Below, in pieces: positions 36,538 to 45,846 of a stretch of 64,000 bases of DNA. The notes beneath the pieces are model-generated. The model made no database searches. It was not told the DNA's origin and worked only from the letters and a program-made list of their open reading frames with translations. Origin of the DNA: Tistrella mobilis (GTDB lineage: Bacteria; Pseudomonadota; Alphaproteobacteria; Tistrellales; Tistrellaceae); assembly GCF_039634785.1 (NCBI RefSeq), contig NZ_JBBIAB010000011.1, forward strand, positions 124,001 through 188,000. Direction: 5' to 3'. Every line of letters starts with the position of its first letter. Within the stretch, counting starts at the first letter, position 1. The position numbers and the translations under genes are program-made.

Positions 36538-36906
36538 CTACTCGGGATTCACCCGAGCATCGTATTGAAGACGATTATCCTGGATGATCTTTTGATGCGC
36601 AGTCGCCCATTCGGCCAGCTGCTTCACACTGTGCGCCAACGAGTGCCCCAACGGCGTCAATGCATATTCGACTCGAGGTGGCGTGTCGGGATGCACCGTC
36701 CTCTCGACCATTCCGTCGCGTTCCAGGGCCTTGAGCGTCCTGGTCAGCATCTGCTGGGAAATGCCGTGCACGTGCCTCTTGATCGCATTGAAACGCTGGG
36801 GAGCGTGCCGGAGCGCTACGATTACCTGAATCGTCCACTTGTCACCGATCCGACCGAGAACCTCACTGACGCCCTGGCAACTGTCACCCGCGGCAGTCCT
36901 ATCCAT
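36538..36906 (-). CDS. HxlR family transcriptional regulator
   Basis: Winged-helix regulator of 122 aa with the family core (IGDKWTIQVIVALRHAPQRFNAIKR, then ISQQMLTRTLKALERDGMVERTV). An N-terminal Cys (DSCQGV) sits where redox- or aldehyde-sensing HxlR proteins such as YodB and HypR keep theirs. It is divergent from a GST gene with a near-perfect 24-bp palindrome between them, so it probably represses itself and the GST. Base composition is lower in GC than its surroundings. Confidence 0.9.
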   Translation of the reverse strand: MDRTAAGDSCQGVSEVLGRIGDKWTIQVIVALRHAPQRFNAIKRHVHGISQQMLTRTLKALERDGMVERTVHPDTPPRVEYALTPLGHSLAHSVKQLAEWATAHQKIIQDNRLQYDARVNPE

Positions 36907-36929
36907 ATGACCTGCTCCCCAAAATATGC

Positions 36930-36953
36930 TTTTGACGGTCGATCGTCGGTCAA
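36930..36953. promoter_or_regulatory. 24-bp near-perfect palindrome, candidate HxlR operator
   Basis: TTTGACGGTCGA is followed directly by TCGTCGGTCAAA; the two halves are inverted complements except at two positions. It lies 23 bases from the HxlR start and 78 bases from the GST start. Position and symmetry fit a dimeric winged-helix repressor site controlling both genes. Confidence 0.5.
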
Positions 36954-37031
36954 ATAACTAGATCTGGTCAACATTTCAAACTTACTCGTCGAAAGGCCCC
37001 TCGTCGAGAAGGTGTAACTGTGGAGACTGAG

Positions 37032-37628
37032 ATGATCTTGTTCTATTACCCCGGCGCCTGCAGCATCGCCAACCATATCGCCCTGATCGAAGTTGGGATG
37101 CCCCATAAGCTGATCAGCATAAACCATGAGAAAAAGACGGAAGATGGTCGCGATTTCCTCGCGATCAATCCCAAGGGATACATCCCAGCCCTTGAGACTG
37201 ATGAGGGCGCAGTTCTGACAGAGAATGCGGTGATTCTGCATTATATCGCAGAGAAGAGCGGCCGGCTTCTTCCTCAGGGTGGCATCTCAAAGTGGCGCGC
37301 TCTCGAGGCACTTGCCTTTATGAATTCTGAAATACATGGAAGCTACGCGCCATTTTTCAGGAATTTTCCCGAAACAGAAAAAGCCCGCGCTCGCGAGAAA
37401 TTGGCGAAGGCGTTCTCGATACTTTCCGATCAGATGGGCAGCAAGACATTCCTCATCAGCGACGAACTGACAATCGCTGACTGCTATCTTTTCTGGGTTC
37501 TCATGGTCTCTGGCAGAAGTGGTGTGGATTTGCCGGAAAACCTCAAGAGCGGTTATGAACGGCTCAGGGGACTCCCGTCGGTAAGCCGCGCGCTCTCAGA
37601 GGAGGGATTGTTCAGGGACAATTCTTGA
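37032..37628 (+). CDS. glutathione S-transferase family protein
   Basis: GST-fold protein of 198 aa. The N-terminal thioredoxin-like domain starts MILFYYPGACSIANHIALIE with the catalytic-type Ser/Tyr region and has the GYIPAL cis-Pro and TENAVILHYIAE (SNAIL-like) motifs; the helical domain has the DELTIADCYLFW capping motif. The ATG at 37032 has GGAG eight bases upstream; a GTG four codons earlier is possible. GC content is clearly below the window average and codon use differs, which suggests transfer together with the HxlR regulator. Confidence 0.88.
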   Translation: MILFYYPGACSIANHIALIEVGMPHKLISINHEKKTEDGRDFLAINPKGYIPALETDEGAVLTENAVILHYIAEKSGRLLPQGGISKWRALEALAFMNSEIHGSYAPFFRNFPETEKARAREKLAKAFSILSDQMGSKTFLISDELTIADCYLFWVLMVSGRSGVDLPENLKSGYERLRGLPSVSRALSEEGLFRDNS

Positions 37629-37685
37629 ATGTGCTATGATGATGAAGGAATTTAATCTGATTAGTTGGCGTGCAATATTTGAGAG

Positions 37686-37724
37686 AAGGAGATGAGTATG
37701 TCCGGTGCAAGAGAGAGGTTCTAA
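37686..37724 (+). other. orphan ribosome-binding site with an 8-codon ORF
   Basis: AAGGAG (37686-37691) is followed after six bases by ATG and the short frame MSGARERF, which ends in TAA at 37722-37724. The strength of the site and its place 29 bases before the rearranged tetR copy suggest the 5' end of a gene whose body was lost at the junction. It could also be a real tiny peptide. Confidence 0.25.
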
Positions 37725-37752
37725 CCGGAATAATCGTGCCGTCGATTTGGCC

Positions 37753-37915
37753 TCACCCCTCATCCACCGGCAGCGCCGGCCGCAGCAGGCAGCCCTGGCC
37801 GCCATTGAGGCTGGGGTCGTAGCGGCTGCCGAGGGTGTGCCCCAGGGTGCCGGCGGCGTCGAGGTAGAGGGCGCGGCCGCTGGCGGCGGCCCGGGCCATG
37901 ATCTGGCGCATCAAC
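37753..37915. repeat. partial duplication of the tetR 3' end (copy A)
   Basis: Bases 37753-37880 match 38793-38924 with a handful of differences. After a deletion of about 100-140 bases, 37881-37915 matches about 39027-39066. Copy B is the intact tetR gene. The two direct copies flank the antitoxin gene and bracket about 0.9 kb of sequence. The pattern points to duplication followed by internal loss, or recombination during insertion of the TA module. Confidence 0.85.
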
Positions 37916-38001
37916 ATCGTGTCGGCGACGCCCCGGCCGGCGCCGGCCTCCCCGAAGAGAGCTGCGCGATCGCGAGCGGGGAGACGGGCAACATCATCCA
38001 T
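37753..38001 (-). pseudogene. AbiEii-type toxin remnant fused to a rearranged copy of the tetR 3' end
   Basis: The frame starts MDDVARLPARDRAALFGEAG, the N terminus of AbiEii/AbiGii nucleotidyltransferase toxins, and its ATG overlaps the antitoxin gene by 8 bases. After about 29 codons the toxin sequence stops and the frame continues into sequence nearly identical to the tetR gene at 38793-39070 (RQIMARAAA ... GQGCLLRPALPVDEG), with about 140 bases missing inside the copy. No nucleotidyltransferase motif survives, so the toxin is dead. The fused 82-codon frame is open but probably not functional. Confidence 0.75.
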
Positions 38002-38623
38002 CGTTATCGGCCGTGGCTGCGTTGGCGATCGAAACGAGGGTGGGCCGCATCCAGGCGGGCGCGTGACGCGCGGTTGACGCCAGCCTTTTCTTGTCGTTGG
38101 CCGAAAGCTGGCGCGCCGCGATCTGCGCGACGTCAGCCGCCCGAACGGGGCCGACATGGCGAAGGGCCTGAAACACCGTTCCGGCGGGGCTGCCCGGCGC
38201 GATCAGATGTTTGGGCGAGGCGTGACGAAGATCCACGACGCGCTTTCCCAGCACGACGCGCCGCGAGGGACCATCGGTGAGATAGGTGCTTTGCGCCGGG
38301 ACCTGCGTCGAAAGGCCGAGCGCGTTCGCTGCCCGTGCGCCGGCGATCTGCACCCGCGAGCCGGTCTCCCGGGCCAGCGCCTGAGCGACTTCGTCGGGAG
38401 CGGGCGACAGCGCCCCGAGTTTCGGGTGCAGCTTGGGAAAGTCGTAGAGCCCGCGTGCCAGCCGACGAAGCTGCCCGCTTTTCACCAGCCGGGAGAGGGC
38501 CTGATCGACAGACGGGCGAGCGGCAACCGTGAGGAAGTCGCTGGGCGTAAAGACGCTGCCGCGTCCGCGGGCGCGGACGCGCTTCATGATCCGGTCGGGA
38601 ACAGAGGCGGCAATCGTCGTCAT
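37994..38623 (-). CDS. AbiEi-type (DUF6088) antitoxin of a type IV toxin-antitoxin system
   Basis: Protein of 209 aa. The N-terminal winged helix (RIMKRVRARGRGSVFTPSDF, then ALSRLVKSGQLRRLARGLYDFP) and the C-terminal domain are those of AbiEi-like antitoxins, which repress their own promoter and counter the toxin. Its ATG is 7 bases after a good -10 element and lacks a Shine-Dalgarno sequence, which implies a leaderless mRNA. A perfect 10-base inverted repeat overlaps the promoter. The partner toxin is truncated, so this is an orphan antitoxin. Confidence 0.85.
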   Translation of the reverse strand: MTTIAASVPDRIMKRVRARGRGSVFTPSDFLTVAARPSVDQALSRLVKSGQLRRLARGLYDFPKLHPKLGALSPAPDEVAQALARETGSRVQIAGARAANALGLSTQVPAQSTYLTDGPSRRVVLGKRVVDLRHASPKHLIAPGSPAGTVFQALRHVGPVRAADVAQIAARQLSANDKKRLASTARHAPAWMRPTLVSIANAATADNDG

Positions 38624-38624
38624 G

Positions 38625-38659
38625 CGTCAGAAAATAGGCCATCTTTTTCTGACGTTCAA
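38625..38659 (-). promoter_or_regulatory. AbiEi promoter with overlapping inverted-repeat operator
   Basis: On the minus strand TTGAAC (38659-38654) and TATTTT (38636-38631) are spaced 17 bases apart, and the start codon begins 7 bases after the -10. The inverted repeat CGTCAGAAAA (38625-38634) / TTTTCTGACG (38645-38654) has perfect 10-base arms and a 10-base spacer and covers the -10 and spacer. This is the layout expected for AbiEi autorepression. Confidence 0.7.
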
Positions 38660-38792
38660 GGGCGGCTTCCCGGTGGGCGGCCGGTGGGTCACGTCCCACC
38701 CCATGGTGTGGCGGCGGCAGTTGCCGGGTCAGGTCATTCCAGCCGGCGACGCCCGGTGTCAGACGGGCAACGCGCCCCTCAGCGGCTGGGGA

Positions 38793-39488
38793 TCACCCCT
38801 CATCCACCGGCAGCGCCGGCCGCAGCAGGCAGCCCTGGCCGCCGTTGAGGCTGGGGTCGTAGCGGCTGCCGAGGGTGTGCATCAGGGTGTCGGCGGCTTC
38901 GAGGTAGAGGGCGAGTTCGCCGGCGAGCTGGGATTCGTCGAGCACCAGCATGTCCGACACCGCGCCGTGGAACATGGCATGGGCGACCCGCATGGCGGTC
39001 TCGGGCGTCCAGCCGGGGGCGAGGTCGCCGGCGGCGGCGGCCCGGGCCATGATCTGGCGTATCAGCGTCATGAAATGCACCCGGTCGGCCTGCTGGCGTT
39101 CATGCAGCGGCGAGTGGTCGTGGCCCTGGTCGATGCGGGTGAAGATGATCCGGAAGACCAGGCGCCGGCGCTCGTCGTTCACGATCATGCTGAGGGCGTC
39201 GCGGCTCGATTCATGGAAGAGGTCGAGCGGGCGCCGGTCGGTGATCCGGCCGGCGGCCAGATCCTGCATCACCTGTTCCTGCGGCAGGCGCACCCGTTCG
39301 AGCATGGCGTCGAGCAGGTCGGACTTGTTCTTGAAATGCCAGTAGATCGCCCCGCGGGTGACGCCGGCCAGACGCGCCACATGTTCCAGGGCGCAGGCGG
39401 CCACACCTTCGGCATCGAAGGCGGCAGCCGCAGCATCCAGGATCTGCTGGCGGGTCTTTTCGGCATCTTCCTTGGTGCGTCTGGCCAC
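38793..39488 (-). CDS. TetR family repressor of RND efflux (AcrR/TtgR type)
   Basis: Regulator of 231 aa. The start is the GTG at 39488 (VARRTKEDAEKTRQQ), which matches the AcrR/TtgR N terminus; the HTH is ALEHVARLAGVTRGAIYWHF. The C-terminal ligand-binding domain has the LPQEQVMQDLAAGRI region seen in the family. It is divergent from the RND operon and almost certainly controls it. Its last 40 or so codons are duplicated at 37.75-37.9 kb. Confidence 0.93.
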   Translation of the reverse strand: MARRTKEDAEKTRQQILDAAAAAFDAEGVAACALEHVARLAGVTRGAIYWHFKNKSDLLDAMLERVRLPQEQVMQDLAAGRITDRRPLDLFHESSRDALSMIVNDERRRLVFRIIFTRIDQGHDHSPLHERQQADRVHFMTLIRQIMARAAAAGDLAPGWTPETAMRVAHAMFHGAVSDMLVLDESQLAGELALYLEAADTLMHTLGSRYDPSLNGGQGCLLRPALPVDEG

Positions 39489-39527
39489 GATCGGTCTCGG
39501 CTTCCTCAGGCAGGGGGGATCAGGGGC

Positions 39528-39576
39528 GCCCCGGCGTGCACGCCCCCCGGCATGCGCGCCCCCCGACGTGCACGCC
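39528..39576. repeat. imperfect 16-bp tandem repeat upstream of tetR
   Basis: Three copies of a GCCCCCCGRCRTGCRC-like unit (39528-39541 shortened by two bases, 39542-39557, 39558-39573) stand in tandem 40-90 bases upstream of the tetR start. It could be simple slippage or part of the regulatory region. Confidence 0.7.
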
Positions 39577-39663
39577 TTCCGGGCGGTTCGCGCCCGGGGC
39601 GCATATAGCACGTTTCCGCAAAAATAACGGATCCGGTGGCGAATGCCGTGATGGACGTCACTT

Positions 39664-39688
39664 TACATACATTCATGCACGTATATTA
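39664..39688. promoter_or_regulatory. AcrR/TtgR-like operator between tetR and the efflux operon
   Basis: TACATACATTCATGCACGTA followed by TATTA is an imperfect inverted repeat that closely resembles the 24-bp AcrR operator of enterobacteria (TACATACATT arms around a central TGTG). It lies in a distinctly AT-richer stretch of the 333-base divergent region and overlaps TATATT at 39682-39687, a likely -10 for the operon. The remaining intergenic DNA toward the adaptor gene is GC-rich with no other element seen. Confidence 0.6.
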
Positions 39689-39821
39689 CTTGTGCAGTGC
39701 ACTCGCCTCCACCCCCTTCGTGCCACACCCTTTGTGAGGGCGGAAGATCCAGGCCGCGGCGGCAGCCCGCCCCCCGGGGGAGCGGCAGGCGGCGGGTCTC
39801 GACAGGAATTGAGGAAGATCC

Positions 39822-41018
39822 ATGGTCCGGTACCGTTTCGGGCGGCGCGACAGACGCGCCGGCCCCGCTGTCGTTCTGTCGACGATCGCCGCCCTTGCCC
39901 TTGCTGCGTGTGATGGGGCGGAATCCAATACGCCGGCGCAGCAGCAGGGCGGGCAGATGCCGCCGGCACAGGTGAGCGTCGTCGAGGCGACGCCGCGCAA
40001 TCTGCCATTGTCCTATGAATATGCCGGCCGGGTGGCCGGTTCGAAGTCGGTCGAGGTTCGCGCGCGCGTCCAGGGCATTCTGCTGGAGCGGACCTATGTC
40101 GAGGGTGCGCGGGTGGAGGCGGGCGACCTGCTGTTCCGCATCGACCCCGATACCTACAAGGCGGCGGTCGCCGAAGCCGAAGCCTCGGTCGCCGAGGCCC
40201 GCGCCAATCTGGCCAAGGCCGACCGCGACTGGGCGCGCGGATCGAAGCTGTTCCAGCAGAACGCGATCAGCGCCTCGGAACGCGACCAGCTGCTGTCGGC
40301 CCGCGATCTGGCCCGCGCCTCTCTGGCCTCGGCCGAGGCCCGGCTCGACACCGCCAAGATCAATCTGGGCTATACCGAGGTGCGGGCGCCGATCGACGGC
40401 GTGACCAGCATCGAGGAAGTGTCGGAAGGCAGCCTGGTCGGCACCGGTTCGACCGACAGCCTGCTGACCACGATCACCCGGCTCGACCCGGTCTATATCA
40501 ACTTCTCGGTCCCCGACAGCGAACGTCAGCGCCAGCTGCGGCTGATGGCCTCGACGCCCGCGACCGAGCAGAAGCTGGACGTGGCGGTGAAGGTCGAGGG
40601 GCGCGACGAGGTGGTGCGCGGCGAGGTGAACTTCGCCGACAGCACCATCGACCCGGCCACCGGCACCGTCCGGCTGCGCGCCGAGGTGGCGAACCCCGAC
40701 GAGACCCTGATGCCCGGCCAGTTCGTGCGGGTGTCGCTGCAGGGCCTGACCCTGCCCAATGCCATCGCCGTGCCGCAGGAAGCCGTGCAGCAGGGCCCGA
40801 ACGGCACCTTCGTCTATGTCGTGGAAGAGGGCGGCAAGGCCGGCGTGCGGCCGGTGGTGCTGGGCCCGACCGTCGGCAAGGAGTGGGTGGTGGAGCAGGG
40901 CCTGGCCGCGGGTGACGACGTCATCGTCGGCGGCACGATCAAGGTCCGGCCGGGCGCCCCGGTGCAGGTCGCCAAGGGCGGCGATGCCGCCCCGGCACGC
41001 CCGGAGGGTGGTGCATGA
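39822..41018 (+). CDS. RND efflux periplasmic adaptor (AcrA/TtgA type)
   Basis: Membrane fusion protein of 398 aa linking the RND pump to the outer-membrane channel. The N terminus is a lipoprotein signal with lipobox LALAAC. The biotinyl-lipoyl motif ([19 protein letters not shown]), a helical hairpin (about residues 100-165) and the barrel domain ([18 protein letters not shown]) follow. It overlaps the pump gene by 4 bases. Confidence 0.95.
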   Translation: MVRYRFGRRDRRAGPAVVLSTIAALALAACDGAESNTPAQQQGGQMPPAQVSVVEATPRNLPLSYEYAGRVAGSKSVEVRARVQGILLERTYVEGARVEAGDLLFRIDPDTYKAAVAEAEASVAEARANLAKADRDWARGSKLFQQNAISASERDQLLSARDLARASLASAEARLDTAKINLGYTEVRAPIDGVTSIEEVSEGSLVGTGSTDSLLTTITRLDPVYINFSVPDSERQRQLRLMASTPATEQKLDVAVKVEGRDEVVRGEVNFADSTIDPATGTVRLRAEVANPDETLMPGQFVRVSLQGLTLPNAIAVPQEAVQQGPNGTFVYVVEEGGKAGVRPVVLGPTVGKEWVVEQGLAAGDDVIVGGTIKVRPGAPVQVAKGGDAAPARPEGGA

Positions 41019-44000
41019 TCTCGCGCTTCTTCATCGACCGGCCGGTCTTTGCGGCGGTCATCTCGATCGTGATCGTGCTGGCCGGTTTCATGGCCATGCG
41101 CGCTTTGCCGATCGAGCAGTATCCCGAAATCGTGCCGCCCCAGGTGGTGGTGAGCGCGAGCTATCCGGGTGCGAGCCCGGAGGTGCTGGCGGAATCGGTG
41201 GCATCGCCCATCGAGCAGGAGATCAACGGCGTCGAGGGCATGCTCTACATGACCTCCAACGCCTCGGCCTCGGGCTCTCTGGAGATCACCGTCACCTTCG
41301 AGATCGGCACCGATCCCGACCAGGCGACCATCAACATCAACAACCGCGTGCAGGCGGCCGAGCCGCTGCTGCCCGAGACGGTGCGCCAGCAGGGCGTCCG
41401 GGTGGACAAACGATCCTCCTCGATCCTGCAGGTTGTAACGATGTCGGCCCCGGTCGACCGCTACGACCCGATCTATGTCAGCAATTACGCCCTGCTGAAC
41501 GTGATCGACGAGCTGAAGCGCGTGCCGGGCGTGGGTGATGCCTCGCTGTTCGGCGCCAAGGACTATTCGATGCGCATCTGGCTGAAGCCGGACGAGCTGG
41601 CCCGCTACGACATGACGCCGTCGGACGTGGCCAGCGCCATCGAAGAGCAGAACGACAATTTCGCGGCCGGCAAGTTCGGCCAGGAGCCGGATGCCGGCGG
41701 CCAGGCCTTCACCTATACCGTCCAGACCCCCGGCCGGCTGCCGGATGCCGAAGCCTTCGGCAACATCATCCTGCGCTCTGATTCCAACGGTGCCGTGCTG
41801 AGGCTGCGCGACGTGGCGCGGGTGGAGCTGGGGGCGAAGGACTATGCCTTCCAGTCCTATTACAACGGCCAGCCCTCGGTCGCGATCGGCATCTATCTGC
41901 AGCCGGGCGCCAATGCGCTGTCGACCGCCCAGGCGATCAGCACGCGGATGAGCGAGCTTTCGCAGCGCTTCCCCGAAGGCATCTCTTACGCGCTCCCCTA
42001 TGACACGACCAAATTCGTCCAGGTGTCGATCGAGGAGGTGATCAAGACCTTCGCCGAGGCGATCGCGCTGGTGATCGTGGTGGTGTTCCTGTTCCTGCAG
42101 AGCTTCCGCGCGACGCTGATCCCGATCATCGCGGTGCCGGTGTCGCTGATCGGCACGTTCGCCGGCATGTATCTGCTGGGCTTCTCGATCAACCTGCTCA
42201 CACTTTTCGGCATGGTGCTGGCCATCGGCATCGTCGTCGACGACGCCATCGTCGTGCTGGAGAATGTGGAGCGCGTGATGCGCGAAAAGGGCCTGCACCC
42301 GCGCGAAGCCGCCATCCAGGCGATGCAGGAAGTGTCGGGCGCGGTTATCGCGATCGTGCTGGTGCTGTGCGCGGTGTTCGTGCCCGTGGGCTTCCTGGGC
42401 GGCCTGACCGGCCAGATGTACAAGCAGTTCGCCATCACCATCGCGATGTCGGTGTTCATTTCCGGCATCGTGGCGCTGACCCTGTCGCCGGCGCTGTGCG
42501 CCCTGCTGCTGAAAGAGGGCGAGCACAAGCCCTGGGCCTTCTTCCGCTGGTTCAACCGCAATTTCGATCGCCTGACCCGCGGCTATGTCTATGGCGTGTC
42601 GGTGATCGTGAAGCGCGCCTTCCTGGCCATTCTGGTTCTGGCGGCGGTGGGCTTCGCGTCCTGGACGCTGTTCCAGCGCATCCCGGGCTCTCTGCTGCCG
42701 AACGAAGACCAGGGCTATATCATCGCCCAGACCTATCTGCCGCCGGCCGCCTCGCTGTCGCGGACCGAGGACAGTGCGCTGGGCCTGACCGAGAAGTTCA
42801 TGCACCATCCGGCCGTGAACGAGGTGGTGACGCTGTCGGGCTTCGACCTTCTGTCCTCGGCCCAGAAGACCAACGCCGCCGCCTATTTCCTGCCGCTGAA
42901 GGACTGGAGCGAGCGTAACGACCCGTCGCTGGATGCCCGCAACCTGCCCGGCCCGATGATGGGTATCGGCATGAGCGACCCCAACTCGTTCACGCTGGCC
43001 TTCAACCCGCCGCCCATTCAGGGCATCAGCATGACCGGCGGCTTCGAGGCCTATGTCCAGGACCGCACCGGCGGCACCGTCGCCGACCTTCAGGCTGCCG
43101 TGCAGAGCCTGATCCAGGCGGCATCGCAGCGGCCGGAGCTGACCGGCCTGTCGACCACCTTCTCGGCCGCGGTGCCGCAGTACGACGTGGCCGTCGACCG
43201 CGAGAAGGCCAAGGCGCTGGGCGTGCCCATCGCCGATGTCTACACCACCATGCAGGCGACCTTCGGGTCGCTCTACGTCAACGACTTCACCCTGTTCGGC
43301 CGGACCTTCCAGGTGAATGTGCAGTCGGAAGGCGACTTCCGCCGCACGCCGGACGATATGCGCTATGTCTTCGTGCGGTCCAATTCGGGCGAGATGATCC
43401 CGCTCGACGTGCTGGTGACGGCGAAGCGCATCGTCGGCCCCGACATGCTGGAACGCTTCAACCTGTTCACCGGCGCCAAGATCATGGGCCAGCCCGCCCC
43501 GGGCTTCAGCTCGGGCCAGGCGCTCTCGATCATGGAGCAGGTGGCGGCGGAAACCCTGCCCGAGGGCTATACGCTGAGCTGGACCGGATCCGCCTATCAG
43601 GAAAAGGCGGCCGCCGGGTCGAGCATGCTGGCCTTCGGCTTCGGCATCGTGATGGTGGTGCTGATCCTGGCCGCCCAGTATGAACGCTGGACGATGCCGC
43701 TGGCGGTGGTGGCCGCCGTGCCCTTCGCGGTTCTGGGCGCGCTGCTCGCCATCTGGCTGCGCGGCATCGAGAACGACGTGTATTTCCAGATCGGTCTGGT
43801 TACCCTGATCGGCCTGTCGGCGAAGAACGCCATCCTGATCGTGGAGTTCGCCATGCAGCAGCGCCGGGCGGGGCGGAGCATCATCGATGCGGCGGACGAG
43901 GCGGCACGCCTGCGCTTCCGGCCGATCGTGATGACCTCTCTCGCCTTCATCCTGGGCGTCGTGCCGCTGGCGATCAGCTCCGGTGCCGGCTCTGCCAGCC

Positions 44001-44167
44001 GTCACTCGATCGGCACCGGCGTGATCGGCGGCATGCTGGCGGCCACCTTCATCGCGATGTTCTTCGTGCCGGCCTTCTATACACTGGCGGCGAAGCTGTC
44101 GCGGAAAGACCGCCACCAGGCCTCAGCCCCGACCGAAACTCCGGAGAGCGCCCATGTCCGTAGCTGA
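41015..44167 (+). CDS. RND multidrug efflux permease (AcrB/MexB/TtgB, HAE1 family)
   Basis: Inner-membrane proton/drug antiporter of 1050 aa, the standard HAE1 length. It begins [20 protein letters not shown]; the proton-relay Asp pair is in [18 protein letters not shown] and the partner Lys lies in the [14 protein letters not shown] helix. Twelve helices and two large periplasmic loops are visible. Expected substrates are hydrophobic drugs, solvents and bile-type compounds. It overlaps the adaptor gene and the outer-membrane gene (14 bases). Confidence 0.97.
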   Translation: MISRFFIDRPVFAAVISIVIVLAGFMAMRALPIEQYPEIVPPQVVVSASYPGASPEVLAESVASPIEQEINGVEGMLYMTSNASASGSLEITVTFEIGTDPDQATININNRVQAAEPLLPETVRQQGVRVDKRSSSILQVVTMSAPVDRYDPIYVSNYALLNVIDELKRVPGVGDASLFGAKDYSMRIWLKPDELARYDMTPSDVASAIEEQNDNFAAGKFGQEPDAGGQAFTYTVQTPGRLPDAEAFGNIILRSDSNGAVLRLRDVARVELGAKDYAFQSYYNGQPSVAIGIYLQPGANALSTAQAISTRMSELSQRFPEGISYALPYDTTKFVQVSIEEVIKTFAEAIALVIVVVFLFLQSFRATLIPIIAVPVSLIGTFAGMYLLGFSINLLTLFGMVLAIGIVVDDAIVVLENVERVMREKGLHPREAAIQAMQEVSGAVIAIVLVLCAVFVPVGFLGGLTGQMYKQFAITIAMSVFISGIVALTLSPALCALLLKEGEHKPWAFFRWFNRNFDRLTRGYVYGVSVIVKRAFLAILVLAAVGFASWTLFQRIPGSLLPNEDQGYIIAQTYLPPAASLSRTEDSALGLTEKFMHHPAVNEVVTLSGFDLLSSAQKTNAAAYFLPLKDWSERNDPSLDARNLPGPMMGIGMSDPNSFTLAFNPPPIQGISMTGGFEAYVQDRTGGTVADLQAAVQSLIQAASQRPELTGLSTTFSAAVPQYDVAVDREKAKALGVPIADVYTTMQATFGSLYVNDFTLFGRTFQVNVQSEGDFRRTPDDMRYVFVRSNSGEMIPLDVLVTAKRIVGPDMLERFNLFTGAKIMGQPAPGFSSGQALSIMEQVAAETLPEGYTLSWTGSAYQEKAAAGSSMLAFGFGIVMVVLILAAQYERWTMPLAVVAAVPFAVLGALLAIWLRGIENDVYFQIGLVTLIGLSAKNAILIVEFAMQQRRAGRSIIDAADEAARLRFRPIVMTSLAFILGVVPLAISSGAGSASRHSIGTGVIGGMLAATFIAMFFVPAFYTLAAKLSRKDRHQASAPTETPESAHVRS

Positions 44168-45695
44168 CCCGAGCCTCGCGGCACCCGTGATCCGGGGCGA
44201 TCTGCCCCGCCGCGCGGCCCGGCCCCTTGTCGCAGTGCTGGCTGCAGCCCTGATGTCCGCCTGTGCACTGGCCCCGGCCGGGGATCCCCCGGCCATCCAG
44301 ACCGGCGCCAGCTGGGGCGAGCGCGGCCAGGCCGCTGCCGAGGCGCGCGCCGCGGAACTGCCTGCCGCCCGTGTCGACGGCACCTGGTGGCGCAATTTCG
44401 GCGATCCCGCCCTGACCCGCCTGGTGGAAGAGGCGCTGGTCGCCAATGACGACCTGCTGCTGGCGGTGGAGCGGGTGAACGAGGCCCGGGCCCTGGCCCG
44501 TGGTACCTCGGCCGACCGGCTGCCGTCGCTGGATGCCAATGGCAGTGCCCAGCGCAACCAGACGTCGAGTTTCGGCGGGTCGGGCGGTCAGCTGGCCAAT
44601 ACCTTCTCGGCCTCGGCGGCGCTGTCTTATGAGCTGGACCTCTGGGGCCGGCTCAGCAATGCCGACCGGGCTGAGCGTGCCCAGCTGCTGCAGACGGTGG
44701 CCAATCGCGATGCGGTGCGCCTGACCGTCGCGGCCGACACCGCCAACGCCTATCTGCAGCTTCGGGCGCTGGACCTGCAGCTTGAAATCGCCCGCCGCAC
44801 GCTGTCGGCGCGCGAACAGACCCTGGAGCTGCAGCAGGCCCAGTACGAGGCCGGCACGATCGATGCGCTCGACCTGGCCCAGGCGCGGTCGGAGCGGGAA
44901 TCGACCCGCGCCCGGATCCCGCAGCTGGAAGGCTCTCGCGATCAGGCGGCGAATGCGCTTGGCGTGCTGCTGGGTCGCACCCCGGCGGAACTGATCGGCA
45001 AGGATGTCGAGCGCGGCGTGGCGCTGGACGTTCTGCCGGATGCGCCGGTGCCGCCGCTGGGCCTGCCGTCGGAACTGCTGCTGCGCCGCCCCGACGTGGC
45101 GGTGGCCGAACAGCAGATCGCGGCCGCGGCCGCCAATGTCGGCGTCGCGCGGGCGGGCTATTTCCCGCAGATCAGCCTGACCGCCTCCGCCGGCCGGCAG
45201 AGTTCGGAACTGGCCGACTTCCTGTCGAATGGCGCCGGCATCTGGGGCCTGGCCCTGGCGCTGACCGGGCCGATCTTCGATTTCGGGCGCACCGATGCCC
45301 AGGTCGAGGCGGCGAAGTCGCGCTATGAGCAGACCGCGATCAGCTATCGCCAGACGGTGCGCACCGCCTTCCAGGACGTTCTGGATGCGCTGGCATCGCG
45401 CACGGCGGCCATGGGCCAGCTGGAGGCGCAGGACGCCCAGGTGGCCGAGCTGCAGAGGACGGTGGAACTGGCGCGGCTGCGCTATGACGCCGGCTATGCC
45501 GCCTATCTGGACGTGCTGGATGCCGAGCGCACCCTGCTCGACGTCGAGCTGTCGCGGGTGACCACCCGCCAGAACCTCTATGTCGCCTCGGTGAACCTGT
45601 ACAAGGCGCTGGGCGGCGGCTGGGAAGGCCTGCCCCAGGGGGCGGCGGATCCCGGCCCGGTGCTGGCCGACCCCTATGGCGGGCTGAAGGACTGA
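44154..45695 (+). CDS. outer-membrane efflux lipoprotein, NodT/OprM family
   Basis: TolC-like outer-membrane channel of 513 aa. After an unusually long basic N terminus the lipobox is LMSAC at about residues 32-36, so the mature protein is a lipoprotein like OprM. Family motifs include [20 protein letters not shown] and [13 protein letters not shown], plus two OEP repeats. It completes the tripartite pump. A perfect hairpin lies 33 bases after the stop. Confidence 0.95.
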   Translation: MSVADPSLAAPVIRGDLPRRAARPLVAVLAAALMSACALAPAGDPPAIQTGASWGERGQAAAEARAAELPAARVDGTWWRNFGDPALTRLVEEALVANDDLLLAVERVNEARALARGTSADRLPSLDANGSAQRNQTSSFGGSGGQLANTFSASAALSYELDLWGRLSNADRAERAQLLQTVANRDAVRLTVAADTANAYLQLRALDLQLEIARRTLSAREQTLELQQAQYEAGTIDALDLAQARSERESTRARIPQLEGSRDQAANALGVLLGRTPAELIGKDVERGVALDVLPDAPVPPLGLPSELLLRRPDVAVAEQQIAAAAANVGVARAGYFPQISLTASAGRQSSELADFLSNGAGIWGLALALTGPIFDFGRTDAQVEAAKSRYEQTAISYRQTVRTAFQDVLDALASRTAAMGQLEAQDAQVAELQRTVELARLRYDAGYAAYLDVLDAERTLLDVELSRVTTRQNLYVASVNLYKALGGGWEGLPQGAADPGPVLADPYGGLKD

Positions 45696-45728
45696 TCCGA
45701 CGGACCGGTCATACCCTGACGCGTCCCC

Positions 45729-45758
45729 GACGGCCCGCATCGTAAGCTGCGGGCCGTC
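45729..45758 (+). terminator. terminator after the RND operon
   Basis: GACGGCCCGCA (45729-45739) and TGCGGGCCGTC (45748-45758) form a perfect 11-bp stem with an 8-base loop, followed by GGTCGTTT. Position after the last efflux gene supports a terminator role. Confidence 0.7.
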
Positions 45759-45846
45759 GGTCGTTTCCGGATGCGTCGACCCTTTCCGGAGGCGCCGCCA
45801 GATCTAGCTTGCCTGTCCGGAAGACGAGGTCTGCTGGAGCGGTTCG

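Noticed and set aside
37753-39488. Composite transposon bounded by direct repeats
   Set aside because: The repeats are gene fragments (tetR 3' end) without terminal inverted repeats, and there is no transposase or target duplication.
40814-44116. Very long open frame antisense to the RND pump genes (1100 codons)
   Set aside because: It mirrors two clear efflux genes. Its product is rich in His, Arg, Gln and Gly with no domain, and such antisense frames are common in GC-rich DNA. The same applies to antisense frames over the chemoreceptor, dnaX, the ArnT-like gene and degP.
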